Shown here piece by piece: positions 54,456 through 64,000 of a stretch of DNA of 64,000 bases. Origin of the DNA: Botryosphaeria dothidea (Eukaryota; Ascomycota; Dothideomycetes; Botryosphaeriales; Botryosphaeriaceae); the NCBI GenBank assembly GCA_011503125.2, contig WWBZ02000011.1:434001-498000 (forward strand), written 5' to 3'. Numbering within the stretch: position 1 is the first letter of the stretch; each line of letters starts with the position of its first letter. The translations under genes and the position numbers were made by a program. The notes beneath the pieces were generated by a model, which saw nothing but the letters and a program-made list of their open reading frames with translations, searched no databases and was not told the origin of the DNA.

Positions 54456-55473
54456 ATGAGCCCCACCACCCAAGCCGCCGACCCCACATCCCTCTTCTCC
54501 GCCAGCGGCCTCGTCATCGCCATCACAGGCGGCGGCACGGGCATCGGCCTCGCGCTCGCCACGGCCCTCCACCGCACCTCGGCGCGCAAAATCTACCTGC
54601 TCGGCCGGCGCGAGTCTGTCCTCACGTCCGCCGCATCCAGCCTTGACCCGTCCCTCACGACCGTCGTGCCGCTCGTCTGCGACGTGACCTCCGTGCCCTC
54701 GATCCGCCGCGCCGCCGCGCACGTCGAGCAGGACGCCGGCCACCTGGACGTGCTGGTCAACAACGCCGGCCGCGAGGGCCCGCACACCAAAGCCGCGTTC
54801 GAGGCGCAGACGATCGAGGACGTGCAGCGCGTCCTGCTGGCCGGCTTTGGCGACGGCGGCGAGGAAGGCGGCGAAGAGGCGTTCAAGGAGACGCTGTTCA
54901 CCAACGCCGCGACGATCGTGTCCGTCAGCGCGGCTTTCTTGCCCCTGCTCGACGCGAGGAACCGGCGCCGCGGGTGGCAGGGCGGCCGGGTCGCGCCTGA
55001 TGCCACGAGGCAGCGGATCAGGCCGGCGGAGGAGACGGGCGTGGAGGAAGGGGACCTGCGGACGAGCCAGATCGTCAGCGTCGCGAGCATCGCGGCGTTC
55101 AACCGGTATGCGGTGGGCGGGCTGGCGTACGGTGCGAGCAAGGCGGCAGCGACGCATTTGGGGAAGATGCTGGCGACGCTGCTGGTGCCGTGGGGCATAC
55201 GGTGCAATGTCGTTGCGCCGGGGGGTGAGTCTTCCAAATCCCGACTTCAGGAGGGCGTTGACAGCTGATTGTGTGAAAGTGTACCCTTCCGCCATGACGG
55301 CTGCCTACCCGCAGACTTTCCCCATCTCCCAGGTCCCAGCTGGCCGCCAGGGCACGCCCGACGAGATTGCCGCCGCGGTGCTGTATCTCGTGGGCAAGGG
55401 CGGTGCGTACGTCACCGGCGCCGTGCAGCTGACCGACGGTGGGAGGTTGTGCGGAATGCCGTCGACATACTGA
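54456..55473 (+). CDS. Short-chain dehydrogenase/reductase (classical active site)
   Basis: An SDR of 320 aa in two exons (54456-55224 and 55280-55473; GTGAGT donor, GAAAG acceptor). The splice joins NVVAPG to VYPSAMTAAYP, the usual position of the substrate loop. The cofactor motif TGGGTGIG is at residues 24-31, CDVTS gives the adenine-side Asp, NNAG is present, and the catalytic set is complete: Ser in IVSVASIAAF, Tyr225 and Lys229 in YGASK. An insertion of about 35 residues rich in Arg/Gly (RRRGWQGGRVAPDATRQRIR) precedes the catalytic strand. Resemblance is to fungal rhamnolipid/3-oxoacyl-reductase-like SDRs; the substrate is unknown. Confidence 0.9.
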
Positions 55474-56748
55474 ACCAGGGAGCTGAAGAAAAAGAACACG
55501 TAATGCGCAGAAATGGGTTCTGCCTGCGTAATCGCATGCCCGACTCATTCAGCGGACACGGATCGTATGCCCGGGTTTTCCTTTCGACATCGCGTGGGCG
55601 TGCTCGTTCTTCGCGGTGGTTGGGGCGGTTCATTCTTTAGCCCCCTCTGCACGAACGCGTATGCCAGACAGACAAGGCGCACGCCGTTTGATTTCTGGGA
55701 ATGGTTGGGGTCCGGTTCACTGAGACTGACGCAAGGCTGGCGTTCCATGAGCGCCCAAATAGACAATGCGTGTAGCGCCAACACCAAGGGGTGAGCGTTG
55801 GTCCGTTGCGTCAAGAACCACACCTTACTGTTGACGACGCGCGTAAGTTGATCCACGGATCTGGATTCCAGGGTCTAATACGTATTGAAAAGATGATGGT
55901 GGGTGGTATACTTGTTCCCCTCCGCGCGTCGATCAAGGAGTAAGTGGGGTCGGCTGAGGAATGTATCAATGCGATGCGGCTGATCCTTCCCCACCAAAAG
56001 CTTAGACTGCGAGATCGAAAAGCTTAGTTTGAGAGGGCAGGGTAGAGAAACTGGAGTGATTGACGTTTCCGCCTTCGCGCTTATCGTCAAAGTCAGTCTG
56101 GGTAGTCTAAACGTGACGGCGCGGCCGACATGAGACGGGTCGTGCCGCATCTCCAGAGAACAATTCCAGATATTTTACACTTAAGCTTCACATGCAAGTC
56201 ATCAAAAGCTTACCGGATAAGCATCACCTAAGGTGAAAATAATGCAGACAGTTTGATCGTGAAATCATTGCTCATTGGTGTTGCTCGTGAGCCTGTGAAT
56301 GAAAATCTATATCCCTTCAGAACCCCATGCTGATAGCCAAATTTTCTCCATAGTTTTTTTTTCCCAGGGTATCCCATAAAAACTTTGCATACTATCCGTC
56401 AACAGCCTTTCACAGGAACCAGCCCGTTGTTTGACGCCACTCGGTTGTGGTCCTTCGTACTTTGCAGCACCGCGACCCCGTCTGTGAAGTCGTTGACAGA
56501 GAACCTCTCCCCTGCCCTCAATGAAACCCGTGGGTATATGCACCTTCCCAGACCGCAAACCTCCCAAATGAAGAAGAAGAAAAGGGGGTCATGAAAATGT
56601 GAATCATGCACAAGAATCGAAAATCGTCAAAAAGGGAATGACTGAGAAGTGAAAAATCACCAAGCCGCCAAGTCTCCAATGGTCGCCAAAGCTCCCAGGT
56701 CTAAGAATGCAGAAAAGGATGTACAAGATGGTTTGCGGAGAAGGGCGT
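55474..56748. other. Convergent intergenic region, 1.3 kb
   Basis: It lies between the ends of the SDR and GH16 genes. No protein-like open frame, RNA gene or repeat could be supported. Confidence 0.5.
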
Positions 56749-58224
56749 TTACTTCTTCCAAGCACCATGAGCCCGCTTCTTGTGTGCCATCATGTGGGCA
56801 ACCTTGTTGTTGGCAGCGGGGGTCTCGACGGTGGTGCCATCGGGGAAGAAGGAGAATGGCACAGGGTCGCCGAGCTTCCAGGAAGAGGCACCCGCAATGT
56901 TGCCGACGGGGGTCGGCGCAGCAGCAGGGGTCTCCCCAGGGGTGACCGTCACGTAGACGGTCGTCTTGGAGCGCACCGAGTTGCCAATCGTGCCGGTAGC
57001 AAGGACGTCGGAGTTGTTGCCGGCAGGGTAAGGAGCAACAGGAGTCATCGGCTCGCTGCCAGAGGCGTAGGGAGTCGGGTAGGGAGTAGCAATCGGGGTG
57101 GTCTGACCGACGGTGGGGGTGAGAGGAGTGCTAGAGGTGTACTGCACAGGCGAAGAGCTCTCGGCACCACTTCCGCTGCTCGAGTAGACCTTGAGCGATT
57201 TGATGGACCAGTAAGCATCCTTGAAGGCCTCAGGGTTGTTCTGAACGTAGTCCTCGCAGGTGCTGGCCTTGGCGGAGCAGGTCGAGTCCGTGCTCCATGC
57301 GTTGCCGGCCCAGTCGCCGCAGAAGGTAGTGTCAAATACAATGTTCAGATCCTTGAAATGGCTGGAGATCTGGCAGCCACCCGAGAAGAGGGCCCTAGGC
57401 TGACCCCACGAAGTCGGGTCCGGAGAGCCATTGGTGATATCCTCGGGAATGGAGTTGCGGTCGAAGTACCAGACTTGGATTTTGTTGCTCGTCGGGTCAA
57501 TCTCAGTAGCGAAAACACCGCCACCGTTCTGGTTGAAGGTAGAGTAGGTGCTGCTCTCGCTGTCCTTGATCGCGCAGCCCGTGTTGTCGTCGGTGGCATA
57601 GGCGTAGCAGTCGGTGGTGTCAACGCTGCCAGCCATAGCTCCGCTGCTGGCAATAGAGCAGCCCTGGGCCGTGTGCAAGGTCATCTGGTTAGCAGTCTGG
57701 GAGTTTGTCCCCTCGAGAATGTCAATTTCACCCCTGTCACGTGTCAGCGAAAATTCAACAGAAGTGAAGTGAGGTGAGGTGAGCTTACCCAGCAGGCCAG
57801 TCTCCAGAACCGAGCATCCAGAAAGCCGGCCAGGTTCCGCAAATGCCTCCAGGAAAATGCTCGAGGTCGAGAATGACGAGGCCTTCGTTGTAGGCGGCGT
57901 TGCTGCTGATGCGGACGCTCTGACGGCCGTTCGAGGGAGTTCCACTGTAGTCGACACCCATGTAGATCTTGCCATCGGAAGTGTCGATCAAGCTGGAGCT
58001 GTTCGCAGTAGCAGAATCTACATAGTCGACAAAGCCTGAAGAAAAATATGAGCGGAATGTTCACGTCTGGGAAAGGCGTCGAGCTTACCGTTGGTCGGGT
58101 CGGCATTAGTGAAGAAGTTGAACATGGAGAAGAAGTTTTCAGGCGAGTAGTCGTCCTGGATAGCATAGCCAGCTATGCTAGGGCCCACAAGGGCGGAAGC
58201 AGCAATGATCGAAGTGAAGCGCAT
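56749..58224 (-). CDS. GH16 family secreted endo-beta-glucanase/transglycosidase
   Basis: A secreted glycoside hydrolase family 16 protein of 455 aa that should cut or remodel beta-1,3(4)-glucan. Three exons: 58224-58089, 58035-57789 and 57733-56749. A signal peptide (MRFTSIIAASALVGPSIAGY) is followed by the GH16 fold. The catalytic motif GEIDILEG, with Glu nucleophile, Asp and acid/base Glu, is assembled across intron 2 at about residues 129-136 and preceded by GTWPAFWMLGSGDWPAG. The domain ends near residue 310. A Pro/Ser/Thr-rich linker follows, and the C-terminus is basic and His-containing (AHMMAHKKRAHGAWKK), without a GPI signal. A TATA-like element lies about 160 bp upstream. Confidence 0.93.
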
Positions 58225-61200
58225 CTTGGTGGTTGTAGAAGGAGAGTAAATGCGAGAGCCAGTCCGCAAGACAAGAAAGGAATGAAGATGGATCGGGAAA
58301 GAAAGGTTGATGCGGTGATCACCCAAGCTCGGTCAACGGCTGGTTGCTAGAAGGGGTGTGGAGTGCAGGAGGGCAGGCGTTTATTATAGCTGCGCGCGGC
58401 GGGTGACTGGACAGGGAGCCACAAGGTTTCGACGATTGGAGATCACGGCCCCGCCGGCGCACGGCTGAGGCTCGCGGTCCAACGTCAACTGCTAAGGGCA
58501 GGGGCTGGGGCCTGTACACTGGGGCGCGCGGTAGATGCCATTGGGCGGGCGGGTAGAAAAACACGCAGGCCATCTGGCCGCGAAGGGCGACGACGGCCAC
58601 GCAAGGTGGGTCTCCGGCAGCGCCCCCATGTCGCACCCAGGGAAACACACACGGCGGGCATTTTGCGGAGGGGCATTGGTGTGGCCATTCGCAGAGACAG
58701 GCGAGCAGGCAGGCATCTCGGCCTCGGATGCAGGCCTGAAAGCGGTGCGTGAAACACGGACACGCATGAGGGTTCAGGATTAAAGGGCGCGTGGCGCTGG
58801 CCAGTGGACGTTCTCGAGGGGGGGCAGCGGCTGCAGGAACAGCACCTGTGCCTGCCAGAAGCGGAGGCGATCAACGAGGCGTCGTGAAACACCGACGCTT
58901 TTCAGAGGCCTGAGGGCCAGAGGCGGCGGCGAGCTGCCCGGGGAAGCGCGCAGCCGACGCACATCGCCAATGCCATTCGTCACTGCGCGAGCCAAGCTAT
59001 GTTTCAGCCGCCGCCGTGCAGGCCCCGCAGCCAATCGATAACGCCTGCCGCGCTGCTTTCTCTGCGCGCGTCGTCGGCCTTGCAGCGCAACTGCTCCACG
59101 CAACTGACGTGGTGGCCAGTCTCGCCGCCAGTCTGAGTCGCAGCCGACGCGTTGTCGAGAGAGTCAGTCGTCGAGAGCGCGCGCCTGTGAGGCAACAACA
59201 CCACCACCTGCAGAACATCCCCGCCCGTGGTCGTCGTCCGCCGCGCTGTTCTCGCGCTGCTATTTGATCCTTCGTGCGTCCGCCTGAGTACCCATGAAAC
59301 TCTTGGGCTCTTCGCCCTGTTCCTCAACCCGTCCTTCGATAATTGACTGCTGACCACAAAACAGCGCTGACCGGTTGTCTGCAGCCGCAAACGCGGCCCG
59401 AGTGTCGCCCTGTAGCTTCTTGCGCCACCCGCCGGCCGGGCGCTCGCTAGCCGTCGAACGTGGATCATGGATCCTTCCCGGGCGCTTTCGGCTCTTTCCA
59501 GCCTCTTCTTCGTCCATATCGCCGAACCTGGAATTCCATTGCGTCCCTGAAGAACGAAAAACCTGGCTTCGCTCCTCGATTCTCCCGCCCGGTGCTCTGA
59601 TGAGCACGAACTGTCAGGCAACACACTGCATTGCTTCCCTTTTTGGAAATATTTTCCCTGCCACCAATGCTACGGCCGTGTCACCGCATGTCTCCGGAGA
59701 GGACGCGCAGACAGAGACTGACCTGAATCAGACACGAGAGTGTGCGCCGGTAAGAGGCGTGAATCGGCTGGTTTGCCGTAGTAGGGTCTTGTGCCACACC
59801 AACCTCGCTGGCAAAAGGTCTTACGAACGCTTACGCCAGGTCATACGAAGACAAACGCCACAAAAATAGTGACCTGGAGTTCCGGACCGAGCCTGTCTCC
59901 CAGCCTCGAATCCTCGCCTGCCAAAAATACCCGATCGTTCTCGTGTTGAGAGAGGCAGTGAGGATGATCTTTCAGGAACAGCATAGCAAAGCCTCGCTGT
60001 GATATGCGGTTCTGGTCGCCTGAGCAAGGGAGGCGAAGGTCAGTTCATGCGCAGCAAGCGGACACGACTTTTGGGCTGTGGCTGGGTCGAGGCGAAGAAT
60101 GTCGAATCCACGGGCCAATGGGCAATCTTCCCCGCTCGTAACGCAAAGACCACTATCGTCGGAGGTTCCGTGTTAACTCCTTACTGAGGCGAGACCTGAA
60201 GAACAGGCAGATGTGGTCCAGATCCATATCCGGCACGACTACCTTCTTCAAAGCTTAGGTCCGATCTAGGTTACGCGTCCCGCCCGGCTGAACCTTGAAG
60301 CCACCACTTCGCTTCCACAGCTCTTTACAAATAGGTACGCTGTGTGAGCAAAACTCACGGTACCCTTGCAAAGAGCCCAATTTTCTTCGTGGGTACCTGA
60401 ATTTTCCCGGCGACTTTTTCCAAAACAAACACGTGTCGCAAACCATCATGCGAGCCGTTTTGTTTGGCGATGCGTCGGTAAGGAACGGCCGCACCGCATG
60501 AATGGCCAAGGAGTCTGGAGTCGGGGATTCTAGAAACCACGCAAAACGCTAGCGGACGGCTGCCGACTGGTACCTGACGGCTTATCACAACCCTACCCCA
60601 CCAATAATGAAAACAGCGCCCAATCAGCGTCTGTTTCACACCTATCGACGTCTCACCAGTGATCCTGTTGTCTGTCTATTGGCTGCTTTGGGACTATTGG
60701 GCAACGGGTTGGTGCGAGGATTGCGGAGATGAGCAGAACTTAATCTTCTCTCTCGATTAGTGCGGGATACTCCATTTGCGCAGGGCTTGGAGGATGCGAG
60801 AAGGATCTTCCGGTAAGTCTCGCCGATGTCGATCTGAAAGACCTTGTATGAACAATAGCTTTGCGTGACAAACTGCCTTGTGCTTGTGCATTGCGTCTTT
60901 CACTTCTGGTTGATGCAGGACATCATCATTGCGGCCAACTATAAGCCTTCCGCGGCCTTTTTTCATTACCTGAAAAGGTGGAGCATCGGACAGGATGACT
61001 CAAGTGCGAATGGTTCGACGTGAACGCTGCGCGTCAAGACGCTTAATGGAGGGCGCACCGCAAAGAGAGCGAAGGCGGGCGGCGGCAGGAGCCAGCCGCC
61101 CGTCACGCTCCTCTCCCGCAGTCACGGCGCAACGGTCCGACTGTGACAGACGGACATGACCGTTCCTCCCATCTCTGAGAATCCACTGGCTGGCCGGTTT

Positions 61201-63457
61201 GATGAGATGCGCCGGACAGCTGTGCGGACGGCACGCTGGCGCGGAGCCAGTGGAAGTTCTGGCCGGTCGATGCAATTCCGCAAACATCCACGTCAAAAGG
61301 CAATTTCTACGGACAGCCAAGCACATTGCAGAGAAGGCTTGTGCCTAGGTTACGACGTACGACGAGGTGACTGATTGTACATGGCGCACATGCGCGCAAG
61401 TGCGCCCTGGCTACTGCAGGAACAGCGGCAGTGAAGCGTTCAACCAGCCAGCAGACCACGCGGTCGGATTGCCGAGGGCTCGTCGGACTTAACGCCAGGT
61501 ACGTACTATGCTTGTTGTCGAAGCGAAAGAAAAGTTTTCTTTCGCTGTGCCGTTCTCGGAACTCCCTCGCTATATTTTACTTGATCGAGAGCGGGAACTC
61601 GTTGCGGTCGAGATCGTATAAACTTAACGAAGCAGAGACGGAAAGACTTTCGATCTTCCCTCGTGGCTGGTGAGAAGGCCATTATCTGTCACGTGGAGCA
61701 CCAAGTTGGCAGTCTTGTGCTTTTAGCTTTGTATTACTTCGTGCGCATCAAGTGCGCTGGCATTACCAATTCAGCACTTGCGGCAGTCGATGTGACTAGC
61801 TGGAAAGCATGTAAATCAGACTTTTCTTTTGCATCTTCATCTCTGGAAGATTCCGTTGCCCTTCTTGCTGCAGGTGGAAACTGCATGGTTGTTCGATCTG
61901 AGTGGCGGCGGCGGTGGCTATCGCATGGCAGTAACCACTATTGATCATGACCGGCCCACTGATGGCGTCAATGCAACTCATCTACACATATCTCAATTGA
62001 ATCAAACCTACATAACGCCCTGATCTCCCATTTCCGAGACCTGCACATGGAATAGATAGTCGTAGTCCCGATAAAAAGGAAGGAAGATTACCGTCCACCA
62101 CGTGGTGGCTCCGAGGCAAGACATTAGCTGCCCGAGACCTTGGAAAATAATATCCCCACTGGCCTCCATATTACATTTCAGAAACCTCTCTTGCGAACTG
62201 GAGTCATTTGCAGGATCAAAGGCAAAAATGTGATGTGTATTGCGAAGTGTCCGTAAGGATATGCCTGTGATATCAACGCCGCACTGCCATTCCTGAGCAA
62301 TCTTGACGACTGCACCCAAGATCCGCACGACTGACGAAACAAAGTCCTTGTCATTGCGACATATTTGTTAGCTTTGGATCCTGGTCCACCTCGCTTGAAC
62401 CGCAGTGCCCATCTGTTTCAAGAAGACGCCTGCGCAGCGCATTGCAGAAAGCATTGCACCCCCGCCCGTCCAATCAGGCGCATGCGAGGCAATTCTTCTT
62501 GCAGCACCGTGTACCCGGAAACTGCATGGGCAGCAATCTTCCCCCATATCATCATATCAAGCCGACGATGATTTTTCCCACACCCTTGGCCGTCTGCATC
62601 CCCGAGCACGTCCTGCACGCCAACATCACTACTCCAACGCCATCATGCCACGATACACAGCAGCACTGCTAACCACATGACACCATATTTCCAGAGTAAG
62701 CGGCAGTGACCGTATGCAGGTACCAGGGCAACCTGATAGCACGCAGAGCCAAGACTTGGAGGCGGGGCTCACGTCGCACAACACTGCGCAATGCCGTCTG
62801 TAAGGCAAATGTGATCGTAGCACAAAAAAGCACGATAAGGTACGTGACAAAATCAGTCTTCCCTGTGAACAATCAAAAAGGAAAATATGTATGTGAAAGC
62901 TGGGTGGGATGGAAGGCTTCCAATGGCATCGCAGTATGCACATGCGGCAATCGCAGTCTTCCTTTTTACTGTTCAACACGCACATGTATGTGCAATCAAA
63001 ATTCACATCACACATGATAAACAATTGATTAAATCGTTCGCATGCACCACGCCGCTGCTTCTTTCTGAACGACACTGCTGCGTTGGCACAACAATATAGC
63101 CCGCCCCCCTGTTCAGCACCTCTTTGCTTTTTCCAGCCCGTCCGGTCCCTTGTCTGAAAGGGGTGTTTTTCCCGCGGACACTGCACTCATGGGTTCCGTA
63201 TCTGCGCCAATGAACGCCTCGATCGCTGCTACTATCGGCAGACGATTGTTTCGAATGCTTCAGCTCCGTGGAGAAACAAAAGAATCTGCCAGCAAGCCTC
63301 CAATGATACAATACCAGATCCCTGTTCACTCTTTTTCCCAGCCACCCATTGCGGCAATGGGTGCAGGAACCTTCCAACGCCAACGAAGTCAGGCCTTCTA
63401 TATGCTTCTTTCTACCGTTCTGGTAAGAAATCGCTTCGATTACTATTCCATCCAGGC
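58225..63457. other. Large gene-poor region, 5.2 kb
   Basis: This stretch has only short, overlapping open frames on both strands; the longest (59375-59869 +, 59624-59004 -) lie in a GC-rich block and mirror each other, which is typical of chance openness. No repeats with recognisable ends, no tRNA or rRNA pattern. From about 60 to 63 kb composition is balanced and stop-rich. It may hold UTRs, non-coding transcripts or decayed sequence; nothing can be supported. Confidence 0.5.
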
Positions 63458-64000
63458 TCAGCCGTCAAGGATACCGCTCTCCTTCAAGTTGCGGAAGAGC
63501 TCCGGCTCGAGGAACTTGGAGATGGTGACGTCCTCGGACAAACCTTTGCGGCGACGCGTCTTGAGCACGAAGTCGCGCGCCGTGGCCTGCGCGGAGGCCG
63601 GCTCGAGCGGGCGAAGCTTGATGTCCTTGTCGAGCGGGTCGCCGGGCACGATAGACCACCTGTCGAAGACGAGGGAGACGGTTGCTTGGCCTTGGGTGTG
63701 GATCTGCGGGTGCAAACGTTAGCTTCGTGTTCTGTTTGGTGTTGATGTGAGAAGAAACTTACCCTGAGATCCGTCTCGAAACCGAACGAGTCGATGACGG
63801 GAATCAAGCCCTTGACCGAATAGAGGGGCGTACCCGCAATGGGGCCATCCTGGAGGACGTGGCCTCTTCTCCGTGCAAGAACGGTGTACAGGCTGCTGAC
63901 GGCATCGGCCGGACCGATCATGGAGCAAGAGTAGACAGGCTCCATCAATCTCGGGCTGGCCATGAGGAAACTAGAATAACAGGCCCGCCTTGCTGTGGGA
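63458..64000 (-). CDS. SNU114: Pre-mRNA splicing GTPase SNU114 (EFTUD2), 3' end only
   Basis: SNU114 is the EF-2-like GTPase of the U5 snRNP that controls spliceosome activation and disassembly. Only the C-terminal part is inside the window: exon 63970-63763 (acceptor ATTCTAG at 63973-63971) and last exon 63703-63458, with the rest beyond the right edge. The segment [15 protein letters not shown], the domain V block [19 protein letters not shown], then [12 protein letters not shown] and [15 protein letters not shown] match EFTUD2 rather than EF-2, as does the extra C-terminal tail [20 protein letters not shown], which EF-2 lacks. It is cut by the window edge, not broken. Confidence 0.93.

Noticed and set aside
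59004..59869. Overlapping open frames of 164 and 206 codons
   Set aside because: They mirror each other on opposite strands in GC-rich DNA and show no signal, domain or splice logic.
1..64000. CRISPR arrays, rRNA or tRNA genes, viral insertions
   Set aside because: No regularly spaced repeats, cloverleaf patterns, rRNA-like blocks or viral polymerase/capsid motifs were seen on either strand.

Overview
The window is nuclear DNA of a filamentous ascomycete (Pezizomycotina; a Dothideomycete would fit, but I cannot prove the class). The evidence is gene density of one gene per about 2 kb, short introns of 47-150 bp with GTAAGT/GTATGT donors and CTAAC-type branch sites, and several fungus-specific families: Zn2Cys6 regulators, the DUF2417 membrane hydrolase, GPI-anchored Ser-rich proteins and CFT1/MPH1 orthologues. 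I spliced the models by eye, and most give clean phases and family-typical lengths.

Layout. 0-3 kb: a small secreted protein and a large secreted Q/N-rich protein, both on the minus strand. 4.4-11.7 kb: a divergent pair, an LMBD1-type lysosomal/vacuolar cobalamin-transporter-like protein (-) and the 3'-end processing factor CFT1 (+). 12-13 kb: a secreted heptad-repeat protein followed by a diverged repeat fragment. 14.4-17.5 kb: an atypical SDR (+) tail-to-tail with a Zn2Cys6 regulator (-). 17.9-20.3 kb: actin-capping beta subunit and a GPI-anchored Cys/Ser-rich protein (both -). 21-25 kb: the DNA helicase MPH1. 25.7-34.5 kb: a ZIP zinc transporter, a protein kinase/ankyrin fusion and a CDF zinc transporter. 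36-43 kb: a membrane-anchored unknown, an unknown, a DUF2417 hydrolase and an NTF2-like protein. 43.1-47.1 kb: an accessory/relic zone holding a coiled-coil exon flanked by 146-bp inverted repeats, gene remnants and a hAT-type MITE. 47-55.5 kb: F-box protein, DUF202 protein, coiled-coil protein, FAN1 nuclease and a second SDR. 56.7-58.2 kb: GH16 glucanase. 58.2-63.4 kb: gene-poor. Right edge: the 3' end of the spliceosomal GTPase SNU114, cut by the window.

Functional themes. RNA processing (CFT1, SNU114), interstrand-crosslink/fork repair (MPH1, FAN1), zinc homeostasis (ZIP importer and CDF sequestration pump about 7 kb apart), secretion/cell wall (GH16, GPI protein, three other secreted proteins) and a possible small oxidoreductase/regulator pair. 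The most unusual structure is the inverted-repeat-flanked coiled-coil exon at 43.8-44.6 kb. Its right repeat sits exactly inside a predicted intron, and a diverged single copy of the same repeat lies at 12.86 kb.
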